Assembly (NCBI GenBank): GCA_037349315.1
Contig: JBAIAC010000010.1
Span: 33,520,001-33,584,000, forward strand
Source: Chelydra serpentina
Lineage: Eukaryota > Chordata > Testudines > Chelydridae
Direction: 5' to 3'
DNA: 64,000 nt
Part shown: in pieces, positions 24,401-33,540 of the stretch
How the letters are laid out: each line of letters begins with the position of its first letter
How positions within the stretch are numbered: the stretch's first letter is position 1
The notes under the pieces: generated by a model
What the model was told of the DNA's origin: nothing
What the model saw: the letters and a program-made list of their open reading frames with translations, nothing else
Database searches by the model: none
Translations under genes and position numbers: made by a program

Positions 24401-27400
24401 CTACTGTGTTTCAGCTCGAGGACGTTCACCGATTGTTTCAGATCGAGGATTTTCCAAATCAAATGAAAGTTGCATTCATGTTCCTCTGAAATGGCCACTA
24501 GGTAAAATTAATTTATAAAAATCTGATCCATATTTCTGAAGACTTTTAACTGGTATTTTATTAACGTTGTCCAGCAGTTGTATGGCTGTCATTTTCTACT
24601 TGATTTGTACCATAGTTTGTTTCAGTTGCAGCTAGACAGTTGTGTAATTTACTGAATAAAAAATAGATCATTAAATTAGTTGTTGGAAGACAGACTTTGG
24701 AATTGCACAAGTGATATTCAGTTGAAATTTATAACCAGTAAAAATGTGTAGGCTTTCCTGGGTTTAAGGTAACCATAAGCTTGTGATAAAAATATAGAGC
24801 AAGTGTCTGTGTCTCTCTCTCTTTTTTTTTTTTTAAACTTGTAAGGGAGCCCGGACTCACCCGGCGGTGCCTCCTGCTGGTTGTCCTGGGAATTAGCTCG
24901 TCCAGCCCTGGAGCGCCCTCTGCAGGCCGGGGACCCGGTGCCCCTTTAACTAGGGTGTTGCCCCTTTAACTAGGGTGCTGCTCCTCCCGGCAGTACCCCA
25001 CAGATCTGGGTCTCCCCTCCCCAGGGGAACCCCCAACCCACTACCCCCACCTCGCCTCAGTCTTAGGCTACTGCCAGTCACCAGCTAGCCCCCACGCTCT
25101 GGGGCAGACTGCAGTATAAGCCACTCATCACAGGCAAGGTTGGGTTGGACCTGCTGCCTCGGCCTACCCGTGGGTTACCCCCTGTAACCCCTGTACCTAT
25201 TGGGCCTTAACCAGGCCTGGAGCTTTCCTATGCTGGAGCTCCCCAAGCCTTCCCCCAGCCCTGCTCCACTCTAGGTCCTTGCAGCCAGGCCCTCCTTCCT
25301 CTAAGGCAGAGGAAGGCTCTCTCTCTCTCTCTCTCTCTTGGCTGCCCTGGCCTTTATAAGGCCAGGCTTGTCTGTTTGGGGCGTGGCCCCCAGCTGAGCC
25401 TGCCTTCCCACTCAGCCCAGCTTTTAGCAATGCCCTTGCTTAGGGCTGTTTCAAGCCCCTCAGGGCATAAGCAGGGTTCTGTCCCGCTACACTCCTGAAC
25501 TTAAAAATGAGGGAGGATGGCTAATCTTCCTTACTATGTGTTCTCTCAACACTGAGTTCTGAATTCTCCTGCCTTTGGGAGTATCTCATTCATAACTCCT
25601 GGGGCAACCCCATCCTCCTCATTACACCAAACTAGGGTACACCTGGACTGGAACACGAAAGCTGGGACCAGTTCTATTTAAGGGACCAACTCCACTGTTA
25701 CCACTATGTCTGTAATCAGTAGTTCTACAATTCTTGTGTTTTGGGGCACTTTGTTTTTTAAAAATATCAAGTTATTTATCCACATTGAATCTCTCTCTAA
25801 AGAGCAGAAAAAGCTACAATTGGCTCATGCATTTCTTGTCCTCTTCATAATTAAAGAAAACATAATCAATAAAAAAAACAACCGTAAAGCTGTTTTTAAA
25901 GAATTCTCTTGGACCAAACCATACATTTAATTCCAGAATATACACTCAATTGTGAAAACCCTAATTTGTGGATTTAGTTGTTCTAAAGATTGTGTGCTGT
26001 TTCTGTTTTAAGATTTTTGTGAAAGTGCAACGTCCTGTTTTCCAAACTTCTCACTATGTTTTGCTTTAACTTTCTAGACTTAAAAAGTATTATTATTGGT
26101 GTTGCCATTGTCTTTGGCGTTGGACTGATTTTGGCAGTGTATTGTCTTTGCAAGCAACTAAAAAGGAGAAAAATTGAACTACCCAAGTCTTTGGTAAGTT
26201 TACAGTACTGTTCAGTAGCACATTTGGTGTCAGTCTGTTATTGTATAGTACATTTTAATATCTAACAAGCTTAGTCTTACAGCTAGTATTTTTATTGAAA
26301 TACCTAGTGGGCAACATGTAGGAGAAAACAAACATCAGTAAACAAAACTGTATAGCCACAACATTAACTAACTAAATAGCCTTTATTTGTCACAATATCT
26401 GTATGGGTTCTTAAATTAAATTCTTTGTACTTGTCTCATCCTTCCACCATGATCTTATATGTGCTCTGAATTATACACCAGTAAGCTTTTTACTCCAACT
26501 AGATGCTTTGTATTTCCTTTAATACTAGACTTTCTCCTTACTAATGAGTTTACTCCAGTAGGCCAGGTTCAAGTACTTAGTTTCCATTCTTAAAACATTA
26601 AGTGCAATTAAGACATAAGTTATTCTTATGTTACTGGAAGTGCCTTTGTGATGGGAGGAGTGGTACTTAAGTTTGTCATGGGATGTGGACTCCTTGAATT
26701 GCTAAATTCTTTTTGAAGTCACTGAGTCATATTTTATAAGGAACCTTTAGACCTAGCTTCAGTAAATCTATCTGGTGATATTAGGAAACCTCTGCTTAGG
26801 AGAGGTTTTTTTCCTCCTTCTAATTACTTCCTTGTTTTATGGCAAGAGAAATAGGTAGGTCTATGGGTATGTCTATGCTGCAATTAGACACCTGTGGTTG
26901 GCCCATGCCAGGTGACTTGGGTTAAGGGGCTGTTTAACTGCAGTGTGGATATTCAGGTTCGGGCGGGAGCCTGGGCTCTAGCACCATGCGAGTGCGGGAG
27001 AGTCCTAGAGCTTGGTCTGCACCACAAGCCCAAGTCAGCTGGCACAAGCCAGTCACAGGTATCTAATTGCAGTGTAGACATACCATGTGTGTGTACCAGG
27101 GCTTGCTTTGTTCAAAAACTAACTGCAGAGAAGTCTATTCCACTGTCAGTTACAAAAGCCTTAGTTGCAAGAACCTCTGTGTTTATAAAGAGAGCCTCTG
27201 TCCCCATAGTATCCATTGCTAACATGACTGTGTAATGTAGAGGCGGTATAAAAAACTATATTATAACATAACACTGCAAACTCTAAGGAAGTCAAGACTA
27301 GATGATGATAATGGTCCCTTCTGAACATCTGTTAAGAACAACATCAAGATTAAGGCTCCCTTCCTCATTCATAGGAATAGTCTACTGTTAGAAAAAATTG

Positions 27401-29613
27401 TAGAGATCTTTGACGCTGGTGCTAAAATGTTGGAAGCTGTAGTATAGTCAAGATGCAGATGTTTTACCCATTATCACAGATGCACATTTTGTTCTCTTGT
27501 TGCTAATAGCTTTTACAGATTTTCATTTCAGTTTAATTCCTGTGGTTCATATTCGGGCTTAAATATGGAATTCTCTCTCTTTACCCTCCAATTATAAGAG
27601 ATATTGGAGTTGGATTTGTAGCTGCTCCAAGGAACTAAATGAATGTCAGAGCATAATATTATTTTAAGAGTGAAGAGAGAAGCTTTGAGTTTACACACAT
27701 CTCAATTCCTGTTTCTATCTAGTGTATATCTAAATCTTAACATCCAGTTTTCCAGTACCTGAGAGGGAGTTAACTGTAATTTGGTTCCAGATGTTGAGAC
27801 TTGAACCTTTATGTTCATTCCAGGACCAGCATACTTTTAACATGTTGGACTTCTTTTAACTATTTTGTGTCCTCCTAGAAGTAGCAATGTAAGATTCTCT
27901 TCCCCACCCTCCCACCCCGTTACAAAAAGTTAGGGATTAACTGCAGCAGTTCATAACTACTTGGAGATGCATGAACACTCCCCTATATGTTATGTGACTG
28001 TCCTTTAACAGCTTTTTACCCAGTGGCCACTTTCAGATCATTTTGAGTGTGCACGTGCAAAAAATAGATCCTGAACATTTGTCTCCATTAGAACAGAAGG
28101 AAGTGACAAATGTTTAGAGAGACACAGCTGCCAAAAAGGCAGAAGGGCTCATGACAGTTTAAAAATTACATTGTTTTCCATCCCATATTCCTCAGTTTCT
28201 AGTCCCAAGAAATTGAGAGCCCTAAAGCACCCCTCAACTCATCTTTTTTCAGCAAGTTAAAATCAGCCAAAGCACTTCAGGTGCTCTTCTTGTGGATTAA
28301 TTTTCAAGGAGAAATATCACTTTTAACATACTTAAGGATTATAAAAGGGATGTTTTAGCGCTCTAATGTTGTTGTAAGACTAAGAATATATCTACACTAC
28401 GGACCTTACAGCAGCACAGCCACTCTTTGCCTGCTGGCACAATTAAACCACCCCCAATGAGCGGCGTTGTTAGCAGGAGAGGCACAGCGCTGTCCGCACC
28501 AGCACTTTTGCCGGTGAAATTATGTTGATTGGGGGTGGTGGTGTTTGTTTTTTTTCCACACGCCAACCGACAAAGGTTTTACTGACAAAAGTGGTGGTGT
28601 AGACAAAGCTTAAATAACCTAAAGAGCCCAGCTTTCTGCAAGTGAAGTGGCTGGGCTGGAAGTTGGTGAAGAAAGTGGCTAGTTTCAGGATTTGACTTCC
28701 TTTGTAGCTGAAGCTTGTAAGATTGCTTAAATAATAGGACCACTACCACTACCTCTTCTAATCTAATGGGTGATGAAACCTTTTTTTAGGTCCCTGCTAG
28801 GTGGTTGTGGAATTTGTGACATCTCACTTAAAAAGTCTAGCAGGTCTGTTGGTGTCAAAGCCATACACTGATGTCAACTGCTGATTTCCATTTAATTCCA
28901 CTGATTTCCACTTCCTATTTGAATTCAGATTTCCTGAAAGGAAAATGTAGTTAAATTATCACGTGTATCTCTTTTAAAGCATTATTTTGTTTTGCCTCTA
29001 AACTTTGATTTATATAGACGGTAAACAGTAAACTAGATTATCACCAAAACATGTAATGTATGTATAACTAAAAGTACCTCCTCTTTACTTTAAGGTCACT
29101 GTGGTACGAAATCTGAACTCGCGCAACGTTTTAGAAACAAAACCAGAAGCAAAATATATCTCGGTCATAGCCTCCTCGTCACCCAAGCCAGAGTTTTCAG
29201 TGAGCGATGAGGTAAACTTGATAGAACAAGTAGACCAAGCTAAAGAAATAGGGACCCCTAATCCTGAAGACTGCAGTGAAGAAACAGACACTGTCAGTTC
29301 CCAGGAGATATCAAACAAAATAGAAGAGATGTCTATCCAAGAAAGCATTGCTGAAATTACCCCTGATGATGAACAAAGCCCAAGAGTGAAAGAGAATTAT
29401 TTTCATTCTAATAGTAGCCAAACGGAGTTAAGTAGTATTCCTTCAGACCCAGAGCCTTCCAACACTGAGGTGCAACGGTCCCTTGTCCTAAAGAGCTGCA
29501 CCAAGTTTTCTGGTTATGACAAACCTCATGTACTAGTGGATCTCCTCATCGATGTTGGTGAAGAGGAGTCTGTGGTTGCATATAGGCATCCTGAAGAAGT
29601 GCATGAGTCATGA
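6400..29613 (+). CDS. IFNGR1: Interferon gamma receptor 1 (seven coding exons)
   Basis: This is the ligand-binding chain of the IFN-gamma receptor, a type I membrane protein that signals through JAK1 and STAT1. Coding exons: 6400-6484, 15165-15279, 15526-15698, 22471-22622, 24324-24501, 26078-26193 and 29095-29613. They total 1338 nt, giving 445 aa plus stop (the human protein is 489 aa). All junctions are GT-AG and keep frame. Residues 1 to about 22 form a leucine-rich signal peptide. Residues 29-234 form two fibronectin III domains with cysteines at 184, 189, 203 and 225 and sequons at N133 and N222. The membrane segment is about 238-259. The JAK1-binding LPKS is at 269-272. The STAT1 docking motif YDKPH starts at Tyr414. 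The start is the first ATG in the CpG island that gives a signal peptide in frame. The rest of the cytoplasmic tail is acidic and poorly conserved. Identity is strong from the two intracellular motifs plus exon phases. Confidence 0.95.
6495..6593 (+). repeat. Degenerate GGCGCTAT repeat just inside intron 1
   Basis: The 8-mer GGCGCTAT occurs at 6495, 6531, 6546 and 6586, with a GGCCGCTAT variant at 6512. Copies are followed by G runs. Lies 10-110 bp after the exon 1 donor, inside the CpG island. Confidence 0.7.
7465..7735. mobile_element. Non-autonomous hAT-like element in intron 1
   Basis: Left end cagagccatcccgaggg and right end ccctagggacggccgtg are inverted matches of the type seen at other gccgtccc-ended hAT elements. 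GC-rich interior, no domain. No clean target duplication found. Confidence 0.5.
7736..9275. other. IFNGR1 intron 1, no gene
   Basis: Mostly unique AT-rich DNA. A short piece at about 8140-8245 (gcctgcacaactcat, then agccgaaactcct) looks like the edge of another hAT element. No exon or RNA gene seen. Confidence 0.5.
9276..10047. mobile_element. Non-autonomous hAT element with G-rich core
   Basis: Left end caggggttggcaaactttttg and right end aagttttcccaccccta are inverted. Flanks gtctatgt (9268-9275) and gtctatgc (10048-10055) form an 8-bp duplication with one change. Positions 9355-9605 are a degenerate minisatellite of ggctctgggctggggg-type units. Open frames on both strands within it are composition artefacts. 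Confidence 0.85.
10056..13834. other. IFNGR1 intron 1, old MIR/L2-like remnants, no gene
   Basis: No exon supported. Several pieces resemble the conserved amniote MIR/L2 core: 10895-10975 (tctgtaaaataggaataat, + orientation), 12055-12110 (cattttacagataaggaa, opposite orientation) and 12230-12400 and 12480-12600 (numeric-test style gaagtagatgggtaaat and cagttctcctgggtg tracts). These are very old and only partly alignable by eye. Confidence 0.4.
13835..14186. mobile_element. Harbinger-type MITE in intron 1
   Basis: Left end taggcttgtctacgtg pairs with right end gtgtaaacaagaccta. The interior is AT-rich and has a tttgtttgtttgttcgttcg tract at about 13886-13910. Non-coding. Confidence 0.6.
14187..15164. 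other. IFNGR1 intron 1, distal part
   Basis: No gene or clear element. A purine-rich gagagagagcgcgagagagc tract lies at about 14800-14820. The intron ends in a tttctttttttag acceptor at 15164. Confidence 0.5.
15165..15279 (+). CDS. IFNGR1: IFNGR1 coding exon 2
   Basis: Residues 29-67. Encodes the start of the first fibronectin III domain (PTKVVIESLNFNTVLHWD), a typical class II cytokine receptor first strand. Donor gtaagt at 15280. Confidence 0.92.
15526..15698 (+). CDS. IFNGR1: IFNGR1 coding exon 3
   Basis: Residues 67-125. Completes domain 1, with the cysteine pair in TCMNTIKHYCDLS and the YWARVKAFIG strand. Donor gtaagt at 15699. Confidence 0.93.
15780..16837. other. IFNGR1 intron 3, proximal part, no gene
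   Basis: AT-rich unique DNA with no exon, RNA gene or clear element. An A-run lies at about 16392-16403. Confidence 0.5.
17283..18550 (+). pseudogene. Harbinger (HARBI1-type) transposase, lightly damaged
   Basis: Encodes the DDE nuclease that cuts and moves the element. An N-terminal part starts at ATG 17283 (MEPSAIIATVLSVVNTSR). A one-base frame change near 17480-17490 shifts the frame into the catalytic part, which is open to 18382. Landmarks there: SYRSVTNQFGVGKSTV (helix-turn-helix region), AIDGTHIP (first Asp), GDPAYPLMPWLMKPY (second Asp) and ECAFGRLKGRW (Glu). A single TGA at 18380-18382 follows CCVLHNL; related proteins continue here, and the same frame runs on (ESKGEKFMVGWEVEANRLAA) to a stop at 18548-18550. 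So one frameshift and one nonsense change inactivate an otherwise intact gene. Conserved catalytic residues are all present. Confidence 0.88.
18551..19168. other. Harbinger internal spacer
   Basis: Lies between the transposase and the 3' end of the minus-strand Myb/SANT gene. Contains poly-C tracts (18638-18651, 19021-19031) and an aataaa at about 18676-18681 that could end the transposase transcript. Open frames here lack recognisable domains. Confidence 0.5.
19169..21399 (-). CDS. Harbinger Myb/SANT-like DNA-binding protein (two exons)
   Basis: In PIF/Harbinger elements this partner protein binds the transposon ends and helps bring in the transposase. Exon 1 runs 21399 down to 20823, with donor GTCAGT. 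Exon 2 runs 19800 down to 19169, with acceptor tcccacag. The join keeps frame and predicts 402 aa. Residues near 15-95 form a trihelix/Myb-like domain (RAPAWTDREVLDLIAVWG, later QCCVKIKELRQAYQKTKE). An acidic glutamate-rich stretch follows, then the basic RRRKKRTRDDMFSEL and a charged coiled-coil region in exon 2. Met 21399 is chosen because related proteins start at MQSS; upstream Met 21480 and downstream Met 21372 are alternatives. The last part of exon 2 looks frame-shifted near 19455-19470: the usual RRLSFPKL-type end appears in another frame ending at 19326. So the C terminus is probably damaged. Confidence 0.75.
20420..20710 (+). CDS. Third open frame inside the Harbinger element (unknown)
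   Basis: A 96-codon frame from ATG 20420 to TAG 20708. It lies on + within the intron of the minus-strand Myb/SANT gene. The protein begins MTDITLMRITETEKDC and contains YLQLAWRGKVSYHGG and LIQKLSLYLQESFAEI; it is predicted mostly helical and soluble, with four cysteines. I do not recognise a family. It is not part of the usual two-gene Harbinger set, and no matching frame was seen in the second Harbinger at 51345. It could be a captured exon, a genuine accessory gene, or chance. Confidence 0.4.
   Translation: MTDITLMRITETEKDCMLRQCQQTPGPYAAMLCKAMIPEYLQLAWRGKVSYHGGDNKAALLGNLIQKLSLYLQESFAEISNGDFSSIPIHIDRLFE
21814..21853 (-). ncRNA. Hammerhead-ribozyme-like core in Penelope-like repeat
   Basis: On the minus strand the order is GCAT (stem I), CTGATGA (core), a perfect stem II (GTGGGC, loop TATA, GCCCAC), GAAA (core), the palindrome AGCT that could form stem III between two molecules, a TT at the cleavage position, then ATGC (stem I partner). 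All conserved hammerhead blocks are present in order. One extra A lies between CTGATGA and stem II. Penelope-like elements are known to carry hammerhead motifs with very short stem III. Activity is untested. Confidence 0.6.
22471..22622 (+). CDS. IFNGR1: IFNGR1 coding exon 4
   Basis: Residues 125-175. Opens domain 2 with KIGPPTLNVS, carrying the N133 sequon; ends phase 0 at a gtatgt donor. Confidence 0.93.
22623..24323. other. IFNGR1 intron 4
   Basis: No exon or RNA gene. Contains one MITE-like element (23955-24083). The acceptor is cttttctttcag at 24323. Confidence 0.6.
23955..24083. mobile_element. Small inverted-repeat element
   Basis: Left taggctaaaattttcaaaag and right cttgaaaattttacctatgg are inverted matches over about 25 bp. 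Interior gcctaagtca-type units are also semi-palindromic. Non-coding; superfamily not determined. Confidence 0.6.
24324..24501 (+). CDS. IFNGR1: IFNGR1 coding exon 5
   Basis: Residues 176-235. Finishes domain 2, with C184, C189, C203 and C225, the YCVSARGRSP strand and sequon N222. Donor gtaaaa, phase 1. Confidence 0.92.
24840..25491 (-). mobile_element. Probable solo LTR in IFNGR1 intron 5
   Basis: On the minus strand it starts TGTAGCGGGACAGAACC and ends CCGGGCTCCCTTACA, the TG...CA form of LTRs. A TATA-like ccttataaagg lies about 140 bp from its minus-strand start. A CT dinucleotide run (25314-25338) is inside. No flanking target duplication is clear and no internal retroviral gene is next to it. 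Could instead be an unusual non-LTR repeat. Confidence 0.5.
25492..26077. other. IFNGR1 intron 5, distal part
   Basis: AT-rich unique DNA. Open frame 25706-25930 has no known domain. Acceptor actttctag at 26077. Confidence 0.5.
26078..26193 (+). CDS. IFNGR1: IFNGR1 coding exon 6 (transmembrane)
   Basis: Residues 235-273. Encodes SIIIGVAIVFGVGLILAVY, the membrane helix, then a basic stop-transfer (KQLKRRK) and the JAK1-binding LPKS. Phase 0 donor gtaagt. Confidence 0.95.
26865..27085. mobile_element. Harbinger-type MITE in intron 6
   Basis: Inverted ends of about 24 bp: gggtatgtctatgctgcaat on the left, attgcagtgtagacatacca on the right. The interior is GC-moderate and non-coding. Same end family as 33222. 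Confidence 0.75.
27086..28383. other. IFNGR1 intron 6, no gene
   Basis: Unique AT-rich DNA without recognisable exon or RNA gene. Confidence 0.5.
28384..28610. mobile_element. Harbinger-type MITE in intron 6
   Basis: Inverted ends (atatctacactac and gtggtgtagacaaagct) with a taa duplication at 28381-28383 and 28611-28613. The interior is non-coding. Confidence 0.65.
29095..29613 (+). CDS. IFNGR1: IFNGR1 coding exon 7 (cytoplasmic tail)
   Basis: Residues 274-445 and the TGA. Begins VTVVRNLNSRN directly after LPKSL, then LETKPEAKYISVI (matching the mammalian TKPESKYVSLI block), an acidic serine-rich middle, and YDKPHVLVDLL near the end. Phosphorylation of this tyrosine (Tyr414 here, Tyr440 in human mature numbering) creates the STAT1 site. 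Confidence 0.95.
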   Translation, partial: VTVVRNLNSRNVLETKPEAKYISVIASSSPKPEFSVSDEVNLIEQVDQAKEIGTPNPEDCSEETDTVSSQEISNKIEEMSIQESIAEITPDDEQSPRVKENYFHSNSSQTELSSIPSDPEPSNTEVQRSLVLKSCTKFSGYDKPHVLVDLLIDVGEEESVVAYRHPEEVHES

Positions 29614-29937
29614 AGAGAATCATTGAAGACTATGGGAGTCCCTTTTGGTGTCTACAACAGAGACATTTAGAAGTTTATGAACATCTTAGTCCTAATGGGA
29701 TTATCAATGTGACTTCTTAGAGCAGACTCTTAAAATTGAAGGGGACTCGAATGGAAACTGCAACTAGTGCTGTCTCTGATGACAGTGTAGAAAAGGGGGA
29801 AGTGGCTGCAATATATTGTTTCTGCTGTGAAGATCTATGTCTCACATTAAGCCACTTGGTGATTTGCCTTTGACATTTTCCTTTAGGCTATTAAAGAACT
29901 AACTTTATACAAAGGAAAGATTCTGCAGTATCTTCTA

Positions 29938-29943
29938 AATAAA
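29938..29943 (+). promoter_or_regulatory. IFNGR1: Polyadenylation signal AATAAA (proximal)
   Basis: Canonical hexamer 325 bp after the IFNGR1 stop codon. Confidence 0.65.
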
Positions 29944-30871
29944 GTGCATGAAGGATCATCTATACACCATATCAGTTGGGAATTCCCAACTCCATGGCCA
30001 AGAACAGATTATATTGGCGCCTGTTCTGGAAATCTGTACATCTGCACTAATAGCAAGACAGTATGTCACCCCTTCAGAATGCCCACATTCACACTTATTG
30101 AAACAGCTATCTCTTGTGCTTATAGCTTTATCCTTGTTTTGTGTACAGAAGCCATATTGTGCAATCACGTCTTACACTCTGAGAAACCGGTATGTTAGCA
30201 TGCTACCTGACCGTCATTGAAAAAGACTACTGTTGAACTCTTAGCTGCACTATTTCTTGTAGAAGCAATACTGTTAAGCAGCAGTTATTAAAAATGTTTA
30301 GCACTTTTCCTGTAAAGCATTTTTATCCTAATTCTTAAAAGAAATATGTGGATTGCTATTCATTCTTTGTGGAAATAATAACTGTTTTCCTATCAAATTA
30401 AAAATGCCCATTTAATAGCATTTTTTCATCTTCTTGAGACAACGGAATATTTTTTGGTAATTTGGTGTAGTTAATTAGATCCCCTGATGGAACTCTGAAG
30501 CATGAAGCTATCAAACTGAAGATAGAAGGTTTGGATTTTATATCTCAATTCTTTATTACTATTTAAAGGCCTCTAAGGCTAGATGCTTGCAATCTAAATA
30601 TAGTACCTCCTGGAGACACGATCTTATTGTGTTGCCAGAAGTGTTTTAAAATGGATCCAAATGAAGCTAGGAAACAATACAGGAAAAAGGCAGGAAATAT
30701 ATAATTTTGCAGGTACATACTGTATTCATAGTAATGTTCATCTTTATTTAATGGGTGCATTGTCGAGGTATTTTATGTGTTTGAAAATGCTTAATTCTTG
30801 CCAAAGTATTTGCACTTTGGCACAAACTGAATGTTTTAATGGGGAACCGTTAATGAACTTCACCAAAGAAC

Positions 30872-30877
30872 AATAAA
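30872..30877 (+). promoter_or_regulatory. IFNGR1: Polyadenylation signal AATAAA (distal)
   Basis: Second canonical hexamer about 1.26 kb after the stop, in AT-rich DNA; candidate for a longer 3' UTR. Confidence 0.45.
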
Positions 30878-30900
30878 TGTAAAGACAAATCTTTCACTGA

Positions 30901-31943
30901 TATGAACACTCACAAGCAAGGAAATCCAGAGTTAATTTCCACAGCAATCACTGGATTAACAACCCCCCACCACCGTCCAGTTTCCCCAAGGGAAAAAGGG
31001 TATTTGTCTGGTCTCAAGTGCCATAGCATCTGTATCTTCCTCTTGTTTTCCCCTTCTTAGCCTACAGGAAAAACAGCTGATTAGTTCACGTATGAGTTTG
31101 TGTAAAATCTGAGGAAAAGCCAAGCCAGATGTGAATTTTGCAATTAGGCCTAATCCAGAGACCAGTTAAGTCCGCAGAAAGATTTCCATTTGCATGCCTG
31201 GCTTTTGGATCTGGCACTTAATTCTAAATGAAATGAGACTTCTGGTCACTTTCAGCTCTTGCAAGAGTGAATTCCGTATTCTAGGTCTAGCCCCAAGAAA
31301 GTTATATTCGGTGCATCCTTCAAGTTCCTGTAGAAGATAGGTGACCTGGTTGTAGAGGGAGAAACCTCAAGTTTCTTGTGCAACTGCTATTGAAGGCTTT
31401 GATTATCAGGACAGAAATTTTGAATTGGACTTTCTTCAGTAGGAAGCCAGTGAATGGAGTGGAACACAGACTGCCATGAGTACATCATTGTGCTTCACTA
31501 TGTTGCTGAGCATTTGGACTGCTGCATTTTGTACCAGGTGACTTTTTTGGGGGGGTTGTGGTTATACCTAAATATGAATTGTAATCCTCAAGCCTGGATT
31601 TCATAAATGTTTAGATCGCTTAGGTCTGAGACTGACAGGTCGGGGAGCAATCTCAGATTTCAAATAGAAATGGGCAGAAGTTGAAGACAGAGTGCTTAGA
31701 TTGTCTTTTAGTTTGCTTAGAAAAAGTTGGACACTAAGGATTAGTTTGCCAAATCATTAGTGTCAAGCAGTGGTTTCTCTGGAATCGGTCAGACTATTGC
31801 ATATTTTAGGGTGGCTAGCAGATTTCCCTCTCTGTTTAGTTGATGTTCCAAAGATTTGCTACTCCTTTTACCATGTAGGAAAGGCAGGAATCAGTCATAG
31901 GTGGTGGTCCTGATTGGTGCCTACCTCTAAAACTATTCTGTGT
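30901..31943. other. Intergenic DNA, possibly old L2-type repeat
   Basis: No gene seen. The stretch 31390-31560 (gaagccagtgaatggagtgg, then gcattttgtaccagg) resembles the 3' untranslated tail of old L2/CR1 LINEs. Confidence 0.3.
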
Positions 31944-33059
31944 CAGGGGTGGGGAACCTTTTTTCTATCAGGAGCCATTGACCCACAGAAAAAAATCAGT
32001 CATGGGCCACACACAGCTCCATGGGCGGGGGCACGGAGGCTCGGGGCTTCCCCGAGGCTCTGGGGTGGGACCAGAAATGAGGGGTTCAGGATGCAGGAGG
32101 GAGCTCTGGGCTGGGGCAGAGGGTTGGGATGTGGGAGGGGGTGAGGGCTCCGGGGTAGAGCTGGGGATGAAGGGTTTGGGGTGCAGGAGGGGGCTCTGAG
32201 CTGGGCCCAAGGGGTTTGGAGTGCAGGATTGGGGTTGGGGTGCAGGCTCTGGCTGGGGTTATGGGTTCTGGGGTGGGGCCAGGGATGAGGGGCTTGAGGT
32301 ACAGGAGGGGGCTCTGGACTGGGGCTGAGGGGTTTGGAGTGCAGGAGGGGATCAGGGCAGGAGGTTGGGGTAGGGGTGTTGGGTCTGAGAGGGAGTTAGT
32401 GTGTAGGAGGGGGTTTCGACCTGGGGCAGTGGGTTTGGGGTGAAGGCTTCGGCCAGATGGCGCTTACCTCAGGCGGCTCCCCGTCAGCAGCGCAGTGGGA
32501 CTAAGGCCAGCTTCCTGCCTACCCTGCTCCATGCTGCTCCCAGAAGCAGCCAGCATGTCTGGCCCCTAGGCAGAGGTGCGGACAGGTGGCTCTGCACGGT
32601 TCCTAGCCAATGGGAGCTGTGGAGCCGGCGCTGGGGTCGGGGGCCTTGCACGGAGTTTCCCTGATTGCCCCTGTGCCTAGGGGCTGCAGGGACATCCTCG
32701 CCGCTTCTGGGAGCTGTGTGGAGCCGACCAGACTTTTAATGGCCTGGCAACCTTTGACGGGGGGAGGGATAGTTCAGTGGTTTGAGCATTGGCCTGCTAA
32801 ACCCAGGGTTGTGAGTTCAATCCTTGAGGGGGCCATTTAGGGATCTGGGGCAAAAATCTGTCGGGACAGTACCTAGTCCTGCTAGTGAAGGCAGGGGACT
32901 GGACTCGATGACCTTTCAACGTCGTTCCAGTTCTAGGAGATTGGCATATCTCCATTTATTATAATAACCCTAGCTTCCGGCCCACAATGCAGAGACTAGC
33001 TGCAGGCCGGATGAAATTAAGCAGCGAGCCGGATCCGGGCCATAGGTTCCCCACCCCTG
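31944..33059. mobile_element. Non-autonomous hAT element with G-rich core and SINE insert
   Basis: Left end caggggtggggaaccttttt and right end ataggttccccacccctg are inverted. Flanks ttctgtgt and ctttatgt (8 bp) match at five positions, so the duplication is decayed. Positions 32040-32450 are degenerate ggggctctggactggggctg-type repeats. A SINE sits at 32758-32965. Confidence 0.8.
32758..32965 (+). mobile_element. Turtle tRNA-derived SINE
   Basis: The head resembles a tRNA gene with an internal Pol III promoter: A-box-like tagttcagtgg at 32770 and B-box-like gttgtgagttcaatcc near 32808. The body has gggatctggggcaaaaatct. The tail (ggactcgatgacctttcaac, then ttctaggaga) resembles the CR1 3' end, so CR1 machinery probably mobilised it. 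This SINE type is characteristic of cryptodiran turtles. Inserted into the hAT element around it. Confidence 0.85.
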
Positions 33060-33221
33060 CTTTATGTGAATTGGCCAAATTCTTGAAAAGGGAGTTTGGG
33101 GGTTATAGTTTCAGTGGTCCATGTGGATGAAATTCTGATTTCTCTTTGAAATAAGATAATCCCTTGGCAACAAGACTTGCTGCCTTCTGGGGTTGTGTAG
33201 AATTAATGTGGGTTTACAAAC

Positions 33222-33409
33222 AGTATGTCTACACTGCAATTAAAAAAACTCATGGCACCAAGTCTCAGAGCTCAGGTCAGCAGACTCAAGCTCGTGGGGC
33301 TCAGGCTGCAGGGCTAAAAATTTCAGTGTAGACGTTCTGGCTCAGGCTGGAACCTGGGCTCTTGAGAATTGGTGCTGCAAGTGTTTGATCGCAATGTAGA
33401 CATACCCTT
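33222..33409. mobile_element. Harbinger-type MITE
   Basis: Left agtatgtctacactgcaatt and right gatcgcaatgtagacatacc are inverted. A further damaged relative follows at about 33445-33540 (ending gaaatgtgacataccctaag). Confidence 0.7.
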
Positions 33410-33540
33410 AGTAAACCTCAACATTATACTGCAATCGTGTAGTCTAGCAAGCCCAAGTCAGCTGACCTGAGTTCTGAGACTTAGTGCCATGAGCCATGGC
33501 TGGGCTACAGGTCTCTTATTGAAATGTGACATACCCTAAG

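Larger units (their letters stand above)
29614..30900 (+). other. IFNGR1: IFNGR1 3' UTR region
   Basis: AT-rich non-coding sequence after the stop. Signals at 29938 and 30872 would give short and long 3' UTRs. Open frames 29944-30220 have no known domain. Confidence 0.6.

Noticed and set aside
29101..29613. Stand-alone 170-codon gene
   Set aside because: It has no ATG at its start and is the last coding exon of IFNGR1, entered through the acceptor at 29094.
32758..32830. Possible tRNA gene
   Set aside because: The A and B boxes belong to a SINE head; no intact cloverleaf, and the SINE body and CR1-like tail follow directly.
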